NCBI RefSeq assembly: GCF_964656455.1
Contig: NC_135725.1
Location: forward strand, 53,637,688 to 53,701,687
Origin: Halichoerus grypus
Lineage: Eukaryota; Chordata; Mammalia; Carnivora; Phocidae
Length of the DNA: 64,000 bases
Direction: 5' to 3'
Shown: positions 35,464-46,639 of the stretch, piece after piece
How positions within the stretch are numbered: position 1 is the first letter of the stretch
How the letters are laid out: each line of letters opens with the position of its first letter
Made by a program: the position numbers and the translations under genes
Notes under the pieces: model-generated
Database searches by the model: none
Told to the model about the DNA's origin: nothing
The model's input: the letters and a program-made list of their open reading frames with translations, nothing else

Positions 35464-35736
35464 TCTTTCTTTCTCTTTCTTTCTTTCTTTCTTTCTTTCT
35501 TTTTTTCCTTCTTTCTTCTTTTTTTTTAAATTTTTTATTGTTATGTTATGCTGGGTGATAGACATTGGGGAGGCTATGTGCTATGGTGAGCGCTGTGAAT
35601 TGTGCAAGACTGTTGAATCACAGATCTGTACCTCTGAAACAAATAATGCAATATATGTTAAAAAAAAAAAAAGAAGAAGAAGAAGAAGATAGCAGGAGGG
35701 GAAGAATGAAGGGGGGGAATCGGAGGGGGAGACGAA
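35464..35736 (-). mobile_element. 5'-inverted (twin-primed) L1 3' end
   Basis: A perfect 17-bp TSD (ccaaataattagttttt) at 35447-35463 and 35737-35753 brackets the insert. The left part, 35464-35550, is antisense: a T/C-rich tail then 'attgttatgttatg', the complement of the L1 terminus seen at 53318-53340. At 35550/35551 orientation flips: 35551-35736 is sense L1 3' UTR (gctgtgaattgtgcaagac, ctctgaaacaaataatgca, internal A-rich gaagaa tract, gggaatcggagggggag). The inner 3' UTR between the parts is missing. This is the hallmark of twin priming during L1 insertion. Confidence 0.9.
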
Positions 35737-35753
35737 CCAAATAATTAGTTTTT

Positions 35754-36914
35754 GACTGACTTAGGAAAACGGCATAAATTGGAGTCTAAAGAAATTAGCT
35801 TAAGGAATACTGGAAGGAAAATCAGTATTGGAGAATAGAAACTATTCTACCACTAGGCCAAAAACCAGTTCCTAGAGGACTGAAGAAAATGAGGAAACTG
35901 AAGAGGAGGAAAAGAACCTTGTTTCATTTCTGGAAGTAAATGTGAGAACAATAAAACCAAATGTGACCTGGAGCATTCCTCTACATTTCAGTCACCTTTC
36001 CTTGAGAGAGAGAAGCCACCTGCATGGGTTGGTCATGTTATTACTATTTAATTCCTGACTTCTTGTTGCCTACATCATCCAGTTATGCTTTATCACGTTC
36101 TATTCCCCTTGGCAACAAGATTGACTATTAGTCTGAGTTAACTGTGGAGATCTAAGAGAGAAAGCTTGTAACCCATGAACATAGCTTGTGGGACAGGGTA
36201 AGGACTTATTTCTGTTTGACGTGATGGGAACAGGTGTTTCCTTATCACTCAAAGTGTAAGATGTGTGACATACAATCTGTTTGATTAGAGAGAACGTATG
36301 CAACTTCTTGATCTTTATCCAATAAAGTTTTAGTAAGAAAGTGTTATCATATCCCTGTAATTATTTTAAGTAAACACTGCTTTGCTTTATGCAAATATTG
36401 TACATGATTAATGAAATCACATTCACCAAATTGAACACTGAATACAATTCTCAAATCTGTACTACTCTGACAACCAAAATAGCATGTTCAGTCATACTTT
36501 TATCTAAATATTACAGTAGACCAATAAAATCAGTAAGAAGTTATAAAATTAGAAACAAATTTGCTACATTTAATTAGATTTCCCCATATCACAGAGTGGC
36601 TGTCTATATACAATTGTTAAGTGGCTAATTGAATAAAAAAAATCTTTTAGACTTCTAGAAAACAGACATGCTGAATTTTTGCTCTAGAAGTTGACCATGA
36701 AGATACCCCCTTTCAAATACTGGAGTGGGTGGGATGCCTCTCCTTTTCCTTTGTTACAAAGCCTGGATCCCCTTTTATTCTGTTACACTGAACCAGGTGA
36801 TGAAGAAACATCGTGGCTCTAAGTGACTTCCAGGGCTGGATGTCAAACAGGGCTTCTTCAAGTGTCTCATATGAAAGTGGAAATCTCATCACCAATGAGA
36901 TTAGAGTTTGCTTA
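35754..36914. other. Unique non-coding DNA
   Basis: No gene or strong repeat. Frames on both strands of 60-67 codons are featureless. Confidence 0.45.
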
Positions 36915-37050
36915 TCTGTCTTTACCTACAAGATTTGAAGTTTCTTGAAGTTAAAAATAATGTCACACTTATGTTTGTACTTCCACAACAGTACCTGGCA
37001 TATAATAGGCATGTAATATATGACTTTTGGATGAACGTTCATGAACTTCT
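36915..37050 (+). mobile_element. L2 LINE 3' end fragment
   Basis: 'acctacaagatttgaagtttcttgaag' and 'acagtacctggcatataataggcatgtaata' match the L2 closing block. Confidence 0.65.
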
Positions 37051-37414
37051 CAAGTATGAATTCAGGGAACAGATTAGATCTCAGAAGTCCTTCTTAAGCA
37101 TTTAACTTCATGGCCTTATGATTATAACTACTTGCATTTTCAATATAGGGAATACATGCATTACCCTTATGTTTCTTGATGCTTGTATTAATTTTGAATT
37201 ATATAGCACAATTTTAGTAAAGCTGATGATACCTTGAAAAAAAAAGAAAACTGGACATGGCAATCAACTCTCTATTATTATCAAACCAGAATACAGTGTG
37301 ATTAAGCTGTAAACCTGTGGGTAACAATATTTTCCTGTAAACATGTTCTCCCAAGAGAAGACAAGTGATGCTGCTCAGAAGTCAGAAATGGAAGAGAATG
37401 TGGCAGCACAGGTA
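37051..37414. other. Unique AT-rich DNA
   Basis: Nothing recognised. Confidence 0.4.
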
Positions 37415-38404
37415 TTTATAATAAATGCATTCCTTCATTCTATCAAGAGTTATATATGTATTTTATTCATCAGTGAACAAAGACAAAAATACCTGCCTTT
37501 GTGGAGATGGCATTTTAGTGGAGAAATAGAAATAAGTATTAATAAACATAACAATAGGAAATTATTTGTACACTAGAAGATCAACACCATGGTAAAAATA
37601 ATAGAGCAGATTAGGGCATATTAGAAGTCCTATGAGAAGTGTCACAGTTTATATAGAGTGGTCAGTGTATGTCTCATTGAAAAGTTAACTTTTGAGCAAA
37701 ATCTTTAAAGGAAAAAGAGATATCTGAGGAAAACATTCCAAGCAAAATTAACAGCAAGTGCAAAGACCTGAGGCAGGCAGCGTGCCCAATGCAGGCAATT
37801 GGGGCTGAAGTAGAATCAGCGAGAGAAATAAAAGTAGAAGAAAATGTCGCAAAGGTAATAGAAGAGCATAGGTCTTTTGCTTTTGACCTGAGAGAAATGG
37901 TGAACCATTATATGGCTTTGAGCTGGCTTGAGATTTAACAAGATTACTCCAGCTGCTTGAGAAAAGACTATAAACAGGCAAAGGTAGAAGCAAAGAGACC
38001 AGTCAGGAGGCTGGTGTGATAATCCAGGTGAGAACTAGGGTGGGTGGGAGCATCGCAGAAAGAAGAGCGAGCAATGGTTGGCTTTGGATATGTTTTCAAA
38101 GAAGAACTGAAGGAGTTGCTAATGAACTGATAATAGGTATGAAGAAAAAAGAGAATTCAAAAATAACTCTGAGGAGTTTGGGCTGGAGCGATCAAGAGTG
38201 GAACTGCCATTACATGACAGGAAGCAGACAACATGTAAAGCAGGATTGTTCTCTTTTTCTTTTCCTGTGTTTCTTCTCTTTCTCTCTTTCTGAAACTTTA
38301 AAGTTTGGGTTGGTATGCAATGAGTTTGGAATGTCTACTGGACATTTTAGTAGGCAGTTGAATTTAGAAACCTGCAGTTCAAGGGACACTTTGAGCTAGA
38401 GATA
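37415..38404 (+). mobile_element. Old L1M-like 3' repeat
   Basis: 'aacattccaagcaaaattaacagcaagtgcaaagacctgag', 'aagattactccagctgcttgag', 'accagtcaggaggctggtgtgataatccagg' and 'ttagtaggcagttgaatttag' follow the order of the old mammalian repeat also seen at 31570 and 62890. The 127-codon frame 38016-38399 falls wholly inside and is not a gene. Confidence 0.55.
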
Positions 38405-38552
38405 GACAGTTGGCCTTTGAATAATGGGTTTGAATGACGTGGATCAACTTATATGTGGATTTTTTTTATATAAATGCAGTACAGCACTGTAAATGTATTT
38501 TCTCTTCCTTATGATTTTCTTAATAATGTTTTCTTTTCTCTAGCTTCATTGT

Positions 38553-38621
38553 AGCTTTGCGCAGTGGCAGTATCGTAGCCAATGAGGTTTATCCGAGGCG
38601 CGATTATTGCTAATTGAAAAC
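38553..38621 (+). pseudogene. RNU4 (pseudogene): 3'-truncated U4 snRNA retropseudogene
   Basis: Starts exactly at the mature U4 5' end (agctttgcgcagtggcagta) and continues through the U4/U6 pairing region and 5' stem-loop (cgtagccaatgaggtttatc, gaggcgcgattattgctaat) to 'tgaaaact'. That is about 69 nt with no difference I can detect from U4 as remembered, after which the 3' half (3' stem-loops and Sm site) is absent. A perfect 18-bp direct repeat (ttctctagcttcattgta) at 38536-38553 and 38622-38639 flanks it, and removal restores the MER2 host. There is no snRNA promoter (PSE/DSE) because the flank is MER2, so it should be non-functional. The truncation near nt 68-70 and TSDs match the known short U4 retropseudogene class, made by L1 machinery. 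Confidence 0.96.
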
Positions 38622-38772
38622 TTCTCTAGCTTCATTGTAAGAATACAGTATATAATACAATAACAAACATACAAAATATGTGTTAATTGACTGTTTATGT
38701 TATCGGTAAGGCTTCTAGTCACCAGTAGGCTATTAGTAGTTAAGTTTTAGGGGAGTCAAAAGTTATATGCAG

Positions 38773-38961
38773 GGCCACCTGGGTGGCTAAGTCGTTAAGC
38801 ATCTGCCTTCGGCTCAAGTCATGACCCTGGGGTTCTGGGATCGAGCCCCGCATCGGGCTCCCTGCTCAGCAGGAAGCCCACTTCTCCCTCTCCCACTCCC
38901 CCTGCTTGCATTCCCTCTCTCGTCTCTCTCTCTCTGTCAAATAAATAAAATCTTTAAAAAA
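38773..38961 (+). mobile_element. Can-SINE, sense, in MER2
   Basis: 'gggccacctgggtggctaag', 'gttctgggatcgagccccg', A-rich tail. TSD agttatatgcag at 38761-38772 and 38962-38973 with one substitution (t/c). Confidence 0.94.
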
Positions 38962-39036
38962 AGTTACATGCAGATTTTCAACTGTGCAGGGGGCCAACAC
39001 CCATAACTCCCATGTTGTTCAAGAATCAACTGTATA

Positions 39037-39239
39037 GGGGTGCCTGGGTGGCTCAGATGTTAAGTGTCTGCCTTCGGCTCAGGTCATGATCCCAGGGTCC
39101 TGGGATCGAGCCCCACATCGGGCTCCCTGCTTGGCGGGAAGCCTGCTTCTCCCTCTCCCACTCCCCCTGCTTGTGTTCCCTCTCTCACTGTGTCTCTCTT
39201 TGTCAAATAAATAAATAAAATCTTTAAAAAAAAAAAAAA
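39037..39239 (+). mobile_element. Can-SINE, sense, at MER2 right end
   Basis: Near-consensus young copy (gggtgcctgggtggctcag, catgatcccagggtcctggg, tttgtcaaataaataaata). Perfect 16-bp TSD aagaatcaactgtata at 39021-39036 and 39240-39255, so the MER2 terminus is itself duplicated. Confidence 0.97.
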
Positions 39240-39255
39240 AAGAATCAACTGTATA

Positions 39256-40024
39256 TTTATGAGTCATCATCATGTGCTGAAGATTTCTTACAAAGAGATG
39301 TGATGTGCTCACTGAGGAAATCAGTGTAGGTGAGAAGAGAAGAGAAAGGAAGAGGAAGAAGGGAAAGGAAAAGAGATATCCTAGTACTAAGCCTGAGGGC
39401 TCCTCAGTGTCAGGAGGTCCAGGGAAGAGGAAGAGGGAGGAAAGGAGTGGCCCATGAGACGGGTCACTGCAGGGTCTGGAGTCCTAGCATCCAAGTGAAT
39501 AAAGAGTTTCTAGGACAAGGAAGCCATCTCATTGGCCATTGTGAGACTTAACTTTAAATATGCCAGGCATTTCAAGCCCACACAGACTATAGGACTTCAC
39601 AGGAGAATACTGGGGTATTACATTTGCTAATGGCTCATGAAACATTCTTCTGCAAAGTGAAAATCTGTCAGTTTAGTCAGATGTGTAGACTGGGTAGATT
39701 AAAAAAAACAAAAAACAAAAACAAAAAATGATATATATTAAATATATTAAAAATATAACTGCCTCATAATGTACTAGAAATGCAACAGTAATCATATTTA
39801 TATAACCTATCTGCTGTATCTAAACCTGCTGTTTTAGGGGAAAAAATGATGTGTAATCTTAATTTGGGAAAGCAGTAGCATCTTGTCCCCAGGATTTTTC
39901 AGATGATTAAAATAAACACACTAAAAATCTTGTAGGAAGTCAGGGGGATGAAAGGAACATATAATTTCAGTCTACAAAGAAGATGCAATATAATATAGCC
40001 ACAATAACACTAACGAGTGAAACA
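39256..40024. other. Unique DNA with purine and A-rich patches
   Basis: GA-rich at 39330-39375 (source of a Arg/Lys/Glu-rich frame), and A-rich with TA repeats at 39700-39765. No gene. Confidence 0.45.
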
Positions 40025-40215
40025 AAAATAATTACTTTTTATTGAGCACCTATTAGTATATTTGTATGATCTCATATTCAGCCATTCACCTGCAAAGTTC
40101 CTAGATATTATCTCACTTTTAAAGATGAGAAAACTCTGATTCAGATATTGCATGACATTTCCATTTACCATGCAGATAGTAGGTAACAGTGGATCCAAAT
40201 TCTCTTCTAATGGAC
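40025..40215 (-). mobile_element. MIR, antisense
   Basis: 'ttattgagcacctattagtatatt', 'attatctcacttttaaagatgagaaaactctgattcag' and 'agtaggtaacagtggatccaaattc' give the reverse MIR in order. Confidence 0.7.
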
Positions 40216-40219
40216 TAGG

Positions 40220-40345
40220 AGTCAGAATTTCTTGGGTTGTATTTGTTGCTGTGCTGTGATGACCTGGTAACCTTAAGAAATCACTTGGAATATCTCAGCT
40301 TGAGGTTTTTCAACTGTAAACATAGGGATTCTATCAACCTGAGGT
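40220..40345 (+). mobile_element. MIR, sense, diverged
   Basis: 'gtgctgtgatgacctggtaaccttaagaaatcacttgg' and 'gaggtttttcaactgtaaacatagggattc' match MIR core order, head to tail with the antisense MIR upstream. Confidence 0.55.
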
Positions 40346-41553
40346 GGGTATAGGCAATTTGATGCACAGAATAAGGCTGCTCTTACTTCTGGGGAAGAAC
40401 TGAAGAAGAGTCATAACAAGGTGGAAGGTAAAGGGGTGAAGCCGAATAAGGAAGGGCCTAACATGCTGGCTTTTCAGAAACTGCTGCAGTTTACAACAAA
40501 AGAAGTTCAAGAAAATCCCAAGAGAACTTGGGGGAGGGGGGGAGTCTACAGCCTCCAAACTAATAGAAAGATAATGACCTTAATTAATATATTTGACCCT
40601 AATTTATATTTTAAGGATTAAATTTACACTGACCTCTGAACCTCAAGTAATGACTCAGATAATAATCGCAAAATAAATTCAGAAGTCATAGGGAATTGCC
40701 AGGATAACTGTGGCATAAACTAAACTTTCAATTTCAGAAGAAAGGGCTGCTAGTGTTAAAAATTCTGCCTTGAGGACTGACAGTTGCCAGGGCCCTGTGC
40801 CACCGGCTCTGTGGCATGTGGTTATGAAACGGCAACGCCTCCTACATGCAAAAGTAGAGACAGGTCTGTTATTCAACATTATCTTCAACATCCAATCCAA
40901 TGGGGCTCATCTACAACCTATGGTTTCACTGTATAGAATTATGACAGACCTTAATATTCTATCACTCATTGGCTTCAATCCTTTTTCATCTACTTATGGA
41001 CCCCAAGATTACCCTTGCTTAGGTGAGCCAAAACTGTCACCCTACGAACTCCACTGTCCTATAGATTACACAAACTGATAATCTACACCAGAAAATGTCC
41101 CAGAAATTTCAAAAGTATTCACTGTAGACTTGTTAATAATCTACTGTCAGCAACAGGGATATGAAATTACAGATGACTGATACCATTTCCCTGGTCATAT
41201 ATAAATTAAGTAACTAAGTCTTCAGCACTCACCTTATCATCTATTGAACATTTTAGGGGACTGTTTTTTATTGGGCTCAGCCTGAGTTAACTTAATTTTT
41301 CAATTGTCTTTCTTCCAGGTTCTTAGGAATTGTTGTCAAACAAGCAAATAAATGCAAATGTTCTCCCATCATTTACTTCTGTGCTATGATTGTCCGTTGA
41401 CAAGTCCAAATGCATTTGTCAGAGGATAAACAATAGGACTAAGACATTATTAAGGTCAAGAAGCTGCTTTCTCAGTATCCCATAAGCAAGTGCCCTGTTT
41501 TTTGCTTTTGAAAGTACCTGAGCTGTATTTTTTTCTTTAAATATAAAGTTACA
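40346..41553. other. Unique non-coding DNA
   Basis: No gene. A 102-codon frame (40770-41078) shows no domain and is opposed by a 73-codon frame on the other strand. G-run 'gggggaggggggg' near 40531-40543. Confidence 0.4.
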
Positions 41554-41752
41554 GGGGCGTCTGGGTGGCTCAGTCGTTAAGCGTCTGCCTTCGGCTCAGG
41601 CCATGATCCCAGGATCCTGGGATCGAGCCCCATATTGGGCTCTCTGCTCGGCCGGGAGCCTGCTTCTCCCTCTCCCACTCCCTGTTTGTGTTCCCTCTCT
41701 CACTGTGTCTCTCTCTGTCAAATAAATAAATAAAATCTTTAAAAATATATAT
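41554..41752 (+). mobile_element. Young Can-SINE, sense, 13-bp TSD
   Basis: 'ggggcgtctgggtggctcag', 'gatcctgggatcgagcccc', 'gtgtctctctctgtcaaata'. TSD atataaagttaca at 41541-41553 and 41753-41765, perfect. Confidence 0.97.
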
Positions 41753-41765
41753 ATATAAAGTTACA

Positions 41766-43138
41766 ATTTAAAATCCTAGAGAGCCGACCTCAGCTACACT
41801 TTTTATGCCTAATGTAAATGTTATTCCCAAACCATATCAAAGGCAATAAAGATTTAGCTCATTCAATTTTATACCATGATCTGGAGAAAATTGGATCTAA
41901 AATCTGTACTTTGGGAAGTTCATGCCAATTGATACAGATAAGCAGATAAGCCCACCATATAAGAATGTAAACACACTCAACACTGCTCAACTGCTGATTC
42001 TCGAGTATTAAGCAATGGAAATTTCATCTGTTTTTAAACACTTCTCAGCAGACTGAAATTTAATGTACACTTTGTGACAAAAAGACAGCATCATGTTGAG
42101 ATTCTCCACTGTGTTATCTGTAGAGAAGCCATTTCAAAACGCTAATGGTTATATAAGATATTGGTGGTAAGTCATAAAAGTGCTGAGCTCTAAAGAAGCC
42201 AAAGCACAAAATTACTTGTATTTTCTACACTGCAGTTCAAGGAAGGCTGCATCATTAAAAGTATAAAAATATAAAAAGGTATATAAAAATATAAAGGGTC
42301 CCTTCTCAAGCTAGTATTTACTCTCAAGTTCTGAAAAAGGAATGAAACAATCTATCAATTCTCATTAACCCACAATATAAAAATATATAGTGGACTCACC
42401 AGCAAATGGTTTGAATTAGTTAGAAAATGTGGGTTAGAGCTCAATAGAAATGCATACTTTGTTAGGAGGAAATAACCATAGTGCTACGGTGTCATTTCAC
42501 TCAGCGATTATAAAGAAAAGGTGCTAACACGGAAAACTTGATATAGGTCAATTTGCTGTCTTTTACTGATTAGGAGTCTTTTTGATTTATATCAACATTT
42601 ATTAGATAAACTTACCAGTCCTCCTAAAACACAGATACAATGAACAGAGAAAATTTTACAGATATGCATAAAATCCTAGGGCAGCTCACCCAGCAAGACT
42701 GTGGCCAGCAACAGCACAGCCCATGTAATCTACAACCTCATAAGGGGCATTTGGGTATACCATAATGCAAGTGGGGATGGGTTCCTGTCCTGCATGAATC
42801 CACTTCTCAATCAACACAGGCTGAAGTTATCTTTCAGGTGGAAGAAGTGGACTTCAGAGTAGTTACTGCGTGATCACAGGAAGCTTTCTCAAGGCCCAGT
42901 ATACAGTCTATACCAATATGTATGTACAGCATAAGTCCACTATATTTAACTTATGCTTTTTGAAAGCATAGACTGATGGTAAAATATTTTCTTTAATTTT
43001 GCAATAATAGAGCCCTACAATTTATGTTATTGCATTTCATGGACATCACAGTGTTATGGCACAGTTTTATGGTAATGACCTGATGCATGATTTATAAACA
43101 TTAAGATACGGTTAAATTGGAGTTCCAACTAAAATAAG

Positions 43139-43140
<2 letters not shown>
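41766..43140. other. Unique non-coding DNA
   Basis: No gene. A short palindrome TATGCTTT-ttg-AAAGCATA lies at about 42952-42970. 42660-42900 is complex sequence of no recognised family. Confidence 0.4.
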
Positions 43141-43190
<50 letters not shown>

Positions 43191-43193
43191 ATA
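43141..43193. repeat. Compound (TC)n(TA)n microsatellite
   Basis: About 14 TC units followed directly by about 10 TA units. Confidence 0.95.
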
Positions 43194-43639
43194 TGAAATG
43201 GGATCATAAGACACTATTTTTTTTTTCCCAGTGCATGGACATTAGTGAATTTGGTCTCGGCCAAAATGTAATTGGGCCAACTACACCCTCACTCTGAGGA
43301 TTTTATAATTTTATATTCTTGTGTCAAAAACTGGCTTGTGACACACTGAGCTAAGCTGAAATCTGATACCAGGTTCACTGGGAGCTGGATTTCTGGCAGA
43401 GTAAAATGATGTAGATGTCTTGAAATTGAAACCTTCTGGATTCCAAAACTGACAGGATCTATTGATACCTGGAAAGGATTCAGGAAGAGACACATTTTCA
43501 TGATCACCAGGCTGGAAAACCACCACTGCTAGAAGAATGAAGAAACTGATTTTATTCAGTTAGGGATGGAAGAAAGTGTAATGTTCTTTTATGTCCTATT
43601 GATGTGAAAAGCTATTTCGACTATGGTAACCAAATTGTG
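43194..43639. other. Unassigned complex sequence
   Basis: Two overlapping minus-strand frames of 71-72 codons (43289-43526) differ only in reading frame and show no domain. No repeat family recognised. Confidence 0.35.
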
Positions 43640-43840
43640 GTGGTTATTAGAGTCTTGTATCTTCTTTCCAACCAACAGTTGTGAGACCTTGGGGGAAGAA
43701 ATTCAATTAGTTCTCAGTTTCCTCTTTTTATAAAATCGGAATAATACCTTGCATATTGTTGACAGGAAAATGGGATTAAAGTAGAATAATTTGCTCAATG
43801 TCTGATACACATTAAGGACTCAATAAATGTTGAGAGTATT
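43640..43840 (+). mobile_element. MIR, sense
   Basis: 'gttgtgagaccttgggggaagaaattcaattag', 'tcagtttcctctttttataaaatcggaataatacc' and 'aggactcaataaatgttgag' give core, 3' half and tail in order. Confidence 0.75.
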
Positions 43841-44840
43841 TTGTTTCTATTTATTTATTTATTTATTTAAAGTTTTTTTTTTTTTTTTAATTTTGTTTCC
43901 TTTTAAACTTGGAGGAAATAAAATAATAATGTTGGGTACCACGGTGGAATTTACTACCGCTAATTTTTCTTTCCCCAAAGCTTTTCATCCCTGATCAATA
44001 CCAAGGATTTGATCAATGCTAAGTCTTAGAACACAAAGAACATAAACAAGATAACAAATGAAACAAAATTATTCTTTCATTTTACCCTAGGAAAAAATGC
44101 TTCTGAACATAGACATTTAAAGAGAAAAGTCTTGAATAAATTGGGTACTGCCTTTAAAAAGAAGGAGGAGGAGGAGAAGGAGAAGAAGGAAGAGGAGGAG
44201 AAGAACAGACATTCTTACCTTAGTCAGTCAATGTATGACAGGGATTCAGTCATACATTAATTACGATTCTTTTGATTCCAAGAATCATACAAACTGGTTT
44301 AATCAAAATGATTTATTCACAACAATGATATGGGAATGACTGAAATCCAAAGTCAGGAGTGAGGCTGGGCACTAAAAATAAAAAACTCCAACACTATCAG
44401 GAATTTCTGTTATTTTTTTCTTCTGTTCTCTATGTCTGCTTCTTTGTTCCTAATCTCATCTCTTTCTCCTGGTTGTCTTAGTGTTCACCTCTCTGTTTTT
44501 GCCTGCTTCTTTGAGCTGTACTATAAAAATGTTGTCTGTAGCTCCCTAGTTTTTCACTTATAGGCAAAGTTCCCACAGGGACACCATCACTATTTATTAA
44601 TTTCAGTATCAAAACTGTCAGGTAAGGACTATGATTGGATAGTAAGAGGCAGATGCTCACCCCCAGGTCTCTCTGGTATACCGTATTGTGAAGTCTAGAG
44701 TTACTACATGGGTAGTGGAAAAGGTAAGAAGAAATCATTTCCCAAAAGACAGCTGATGTTTCATTACCAAAACAAAAGTGTCTACCTTCAATAAACATCC
44801 ATATCCAAATATATCACATATATACAGGGCTATATGTAGG
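43841..44840. other. Mixed simple sequence and unassigned DNA
   Basis: 43850-43890 is (TTTA)n plus poly-T; 44160-44205 is a (GAG/GAA)n tract. 44250-44770 has an old-repeat texture (ctctccttgg, aaggactatgattggatag) but I cannot name a family. A 106-codon minus-strand frame (44478-44798) shows no domain. Confidence 0.35.
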
Positions 44841-44847
44841 CACTTGT

Positions 44848-44849
<2 letters not shown>

Positions 44850-44883
<34 letters not shown>

Positions 44884-44905
44884 ATATATATATATATATC
44901 TTTAT
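44850..44905. repeat. (TA)n microsatellite
   Basis: Alternating AT broken by 'ctatat' interruptions; gives the Tyr-Ile-repeat frame at 44778-44984, which is not a gene. Confidence 0.95.
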
Positions 44906-45399
44906 AACTATATATCTATATTTATATATAAATGGGGCCTTTAAATATTTCAATAGATTTGTATTCAAATGTCTAGTTGGCTAACTAAGGAATATATATT
45001 GATTCTAGTACACAATGGAATTGTATTCTACCAATATGAAAAAGTATATATACAATGATTCTATAAAATAGTTTAAAAACACAGCAAATCCAATTATAGC
45101 AATGCACATGATAATAATTTTGGTAACATTATAGATTTGTCCAAGAATACAAATGTATGTTGGACAAAATGAATGTGATATTCCAATTCTAACTTAAAGA
45201 ATATATTGCTTCATGATACTGACTGTCAAATTTGATGGTATATGTAAAGCCAGCCACTCAACACCAGGTCAGTGAAAACATCACATGATATTGGAGTCCA
45301 AATAGGTTGAGGACAAAACATTAGTGCTGTGTGTATCAACCATATTCATTTTTTAAATGCTTTATACTCTACAACCAACACCTTTTTGACATCTTCACA
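44906..45399. other. Unique AT-rich DNA
   Basis: Nothing recognised. Confidence 0.4.
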
Positions 45400-46415
45400 T
45401 GGAAATGTAATATTTATCAGAACCCAGTCAGAACCTAAGAAATCTCTTGGTCTTTGCTCCTCCCCACTGACCTACTTTTCCAATTGTAGTCCCAGTTTTT
45501 AAAAAGCAACTCCTTTTTCTAAGTCCTTAGGCGAAACACAACGACCTGTTTTCTGCCATAATCTGCATCCCATCCATAATCAAACTACATGAATCAACCT
45601 TCAAAACACATCCAGAATCTTGGTACTTCTCTCTATCTCCATCACAACCACCTTGGTGCAAGCTGTCATCATCTCTTGCCTGGAATATTGCAGGAACTTG
45701 TAATTGGTCTCCCTGCATCCATTTATGTGTCCTATAATCTGTTGTCAATAGTAGTCAGAGACATTTTTTTTTTTTTTTTTAATTTAAATCAGAAGATGTC
45801 AGCCTTTTGCTCAAAACCTCCTAAGGCTTAGGCTTCTCATCTCATTCAACTCAATGTCTCTATAATAGCCTACAGAGCCCCATAGAATCTACACACCCCT
45901 ACCCAATTCCACCCTTCCTGACCCCTCTGGAGCAGATTGTGTTAATCTCCTATAATTTTCCCCTTTGTTCACTCCATTCCAGCTGCATCGGTTACTCTGC
46001 TATTCTCAAGAACACCAGGCACACATGCACCTCAGGCTTTAGCACTTGTTTTCCTCTAGCTGGAATGCTCTTCCCTATCTCCATATGGTCCTGTCCCTCC
46101 CTTCTTTCATTATTTTCTCAAAGGCTACCTCCTCAGTGGACTTCTCCAAGCCCATCCCTTTAAAATTCTAGACCTCTAGCTCCTTATGCCTATTCTCTGC
46201 TTTATTTTTCTACATCATATTTATTGTCATCTGACATGCTCTATATTTTATTTATGTATCTGTTTGTTATTAGTATCCCCTTCTCCTAAGAGAATGTAAA
46301 TTCCATTAGAACAAGTATTTTTGACTCTTCCAGCCACTATTGTATCATCAGTGCCTAGGATTATCCTGGAACATAATAGATGCTCAATAAATATGTTTGC
46401 ATGAATGAAGTGATT
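45400..46415 (+). mobile_element. L2 LINE, long 3' end
   Basis: 'catcatctcttgcctggaatattgcaggaac', 'ttttgctcaaaacctcctaagg', 'ctctagctggaatgctcttcc', 'aaaggctacctcctcagtgga', 'tgctttatttttctacatcat' and the closing 'acataatagatgctcaataaatatgtttgcatgaatgaa' (from about 46371) are the L2 3' region in full order. One of the better preserved L2 copies here; poly-T at 45765-45780 is a later insertion or slippage. Confidence 0.8.
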
Positions 46416-46639
46416 ATTCAGAAAGGAGAGGTAAATCTGGAGAATCTGTAATATGACAAAACAGGAGGTGCTGGAATGGAAATTACTGGAAACACACAGG
46501 TAGTGGCATCATGAACCATATTTCTTTTACTGCCATAATCAACACATTGCTTCTCACCAAGTAAATGACCAAATTGGAATACGATTCTGAGATAAGATGG
46601 CTAGCTTCCCAATCAACAATACACACATATGTGGTGCTC
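46416..46639. other. Unique DNA
   Basis: Nothing recognised. Confidence 0.4.

Larger units (their letters stand above)
38407..39032 (+). mobile_element. MER2-like DNA transposon (Tigger group), with nested insertions
   Basis: Ends are inverted repeats: 'cagttggcctttgaat' at the left and the complement of 'cagttgattcttgaac' at the right. Inside are 'ttatatgtggattttttt', 'gtaaatgtattttctcttcc', 'atgtgttaattgactg', 'gttatcggtaaggcttc' and 'caaaagttatatgc'. With the U4 and SINE inserts removed the element is about 340 bp, close to the usual MER2 length. It is a non-autonomous pogo/Tigger-type element with no coding capacity. Confidence 0.88.

Noticed and set aside
35641..35690. Internal A-rich run taken as a second poly-A tail, implying two insertions at 35.5 kb
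   Set aside because: The same A-rich/gaagaa tract occurs inside the L1 3' UTR at 4480-4500 (complement), so it is part of the element.
38016..38399. 127-codon frame
   Set aside because: Lies entirely in an old interspersed repeat that has related copies at 31.6 and 63 kb; no retrotransposon protein motif.
38553..38621. Functional U4 snRNA gene
   Set aside because: The 3' half including the Sm site is missing and the flanks are MER2 sequence with a TSD, not an snRNA promoter or 3' box.
44778..44984. Tyr-Ile repeat peptide
   Set aside because: Read-through of the (TA)n microsatellite.
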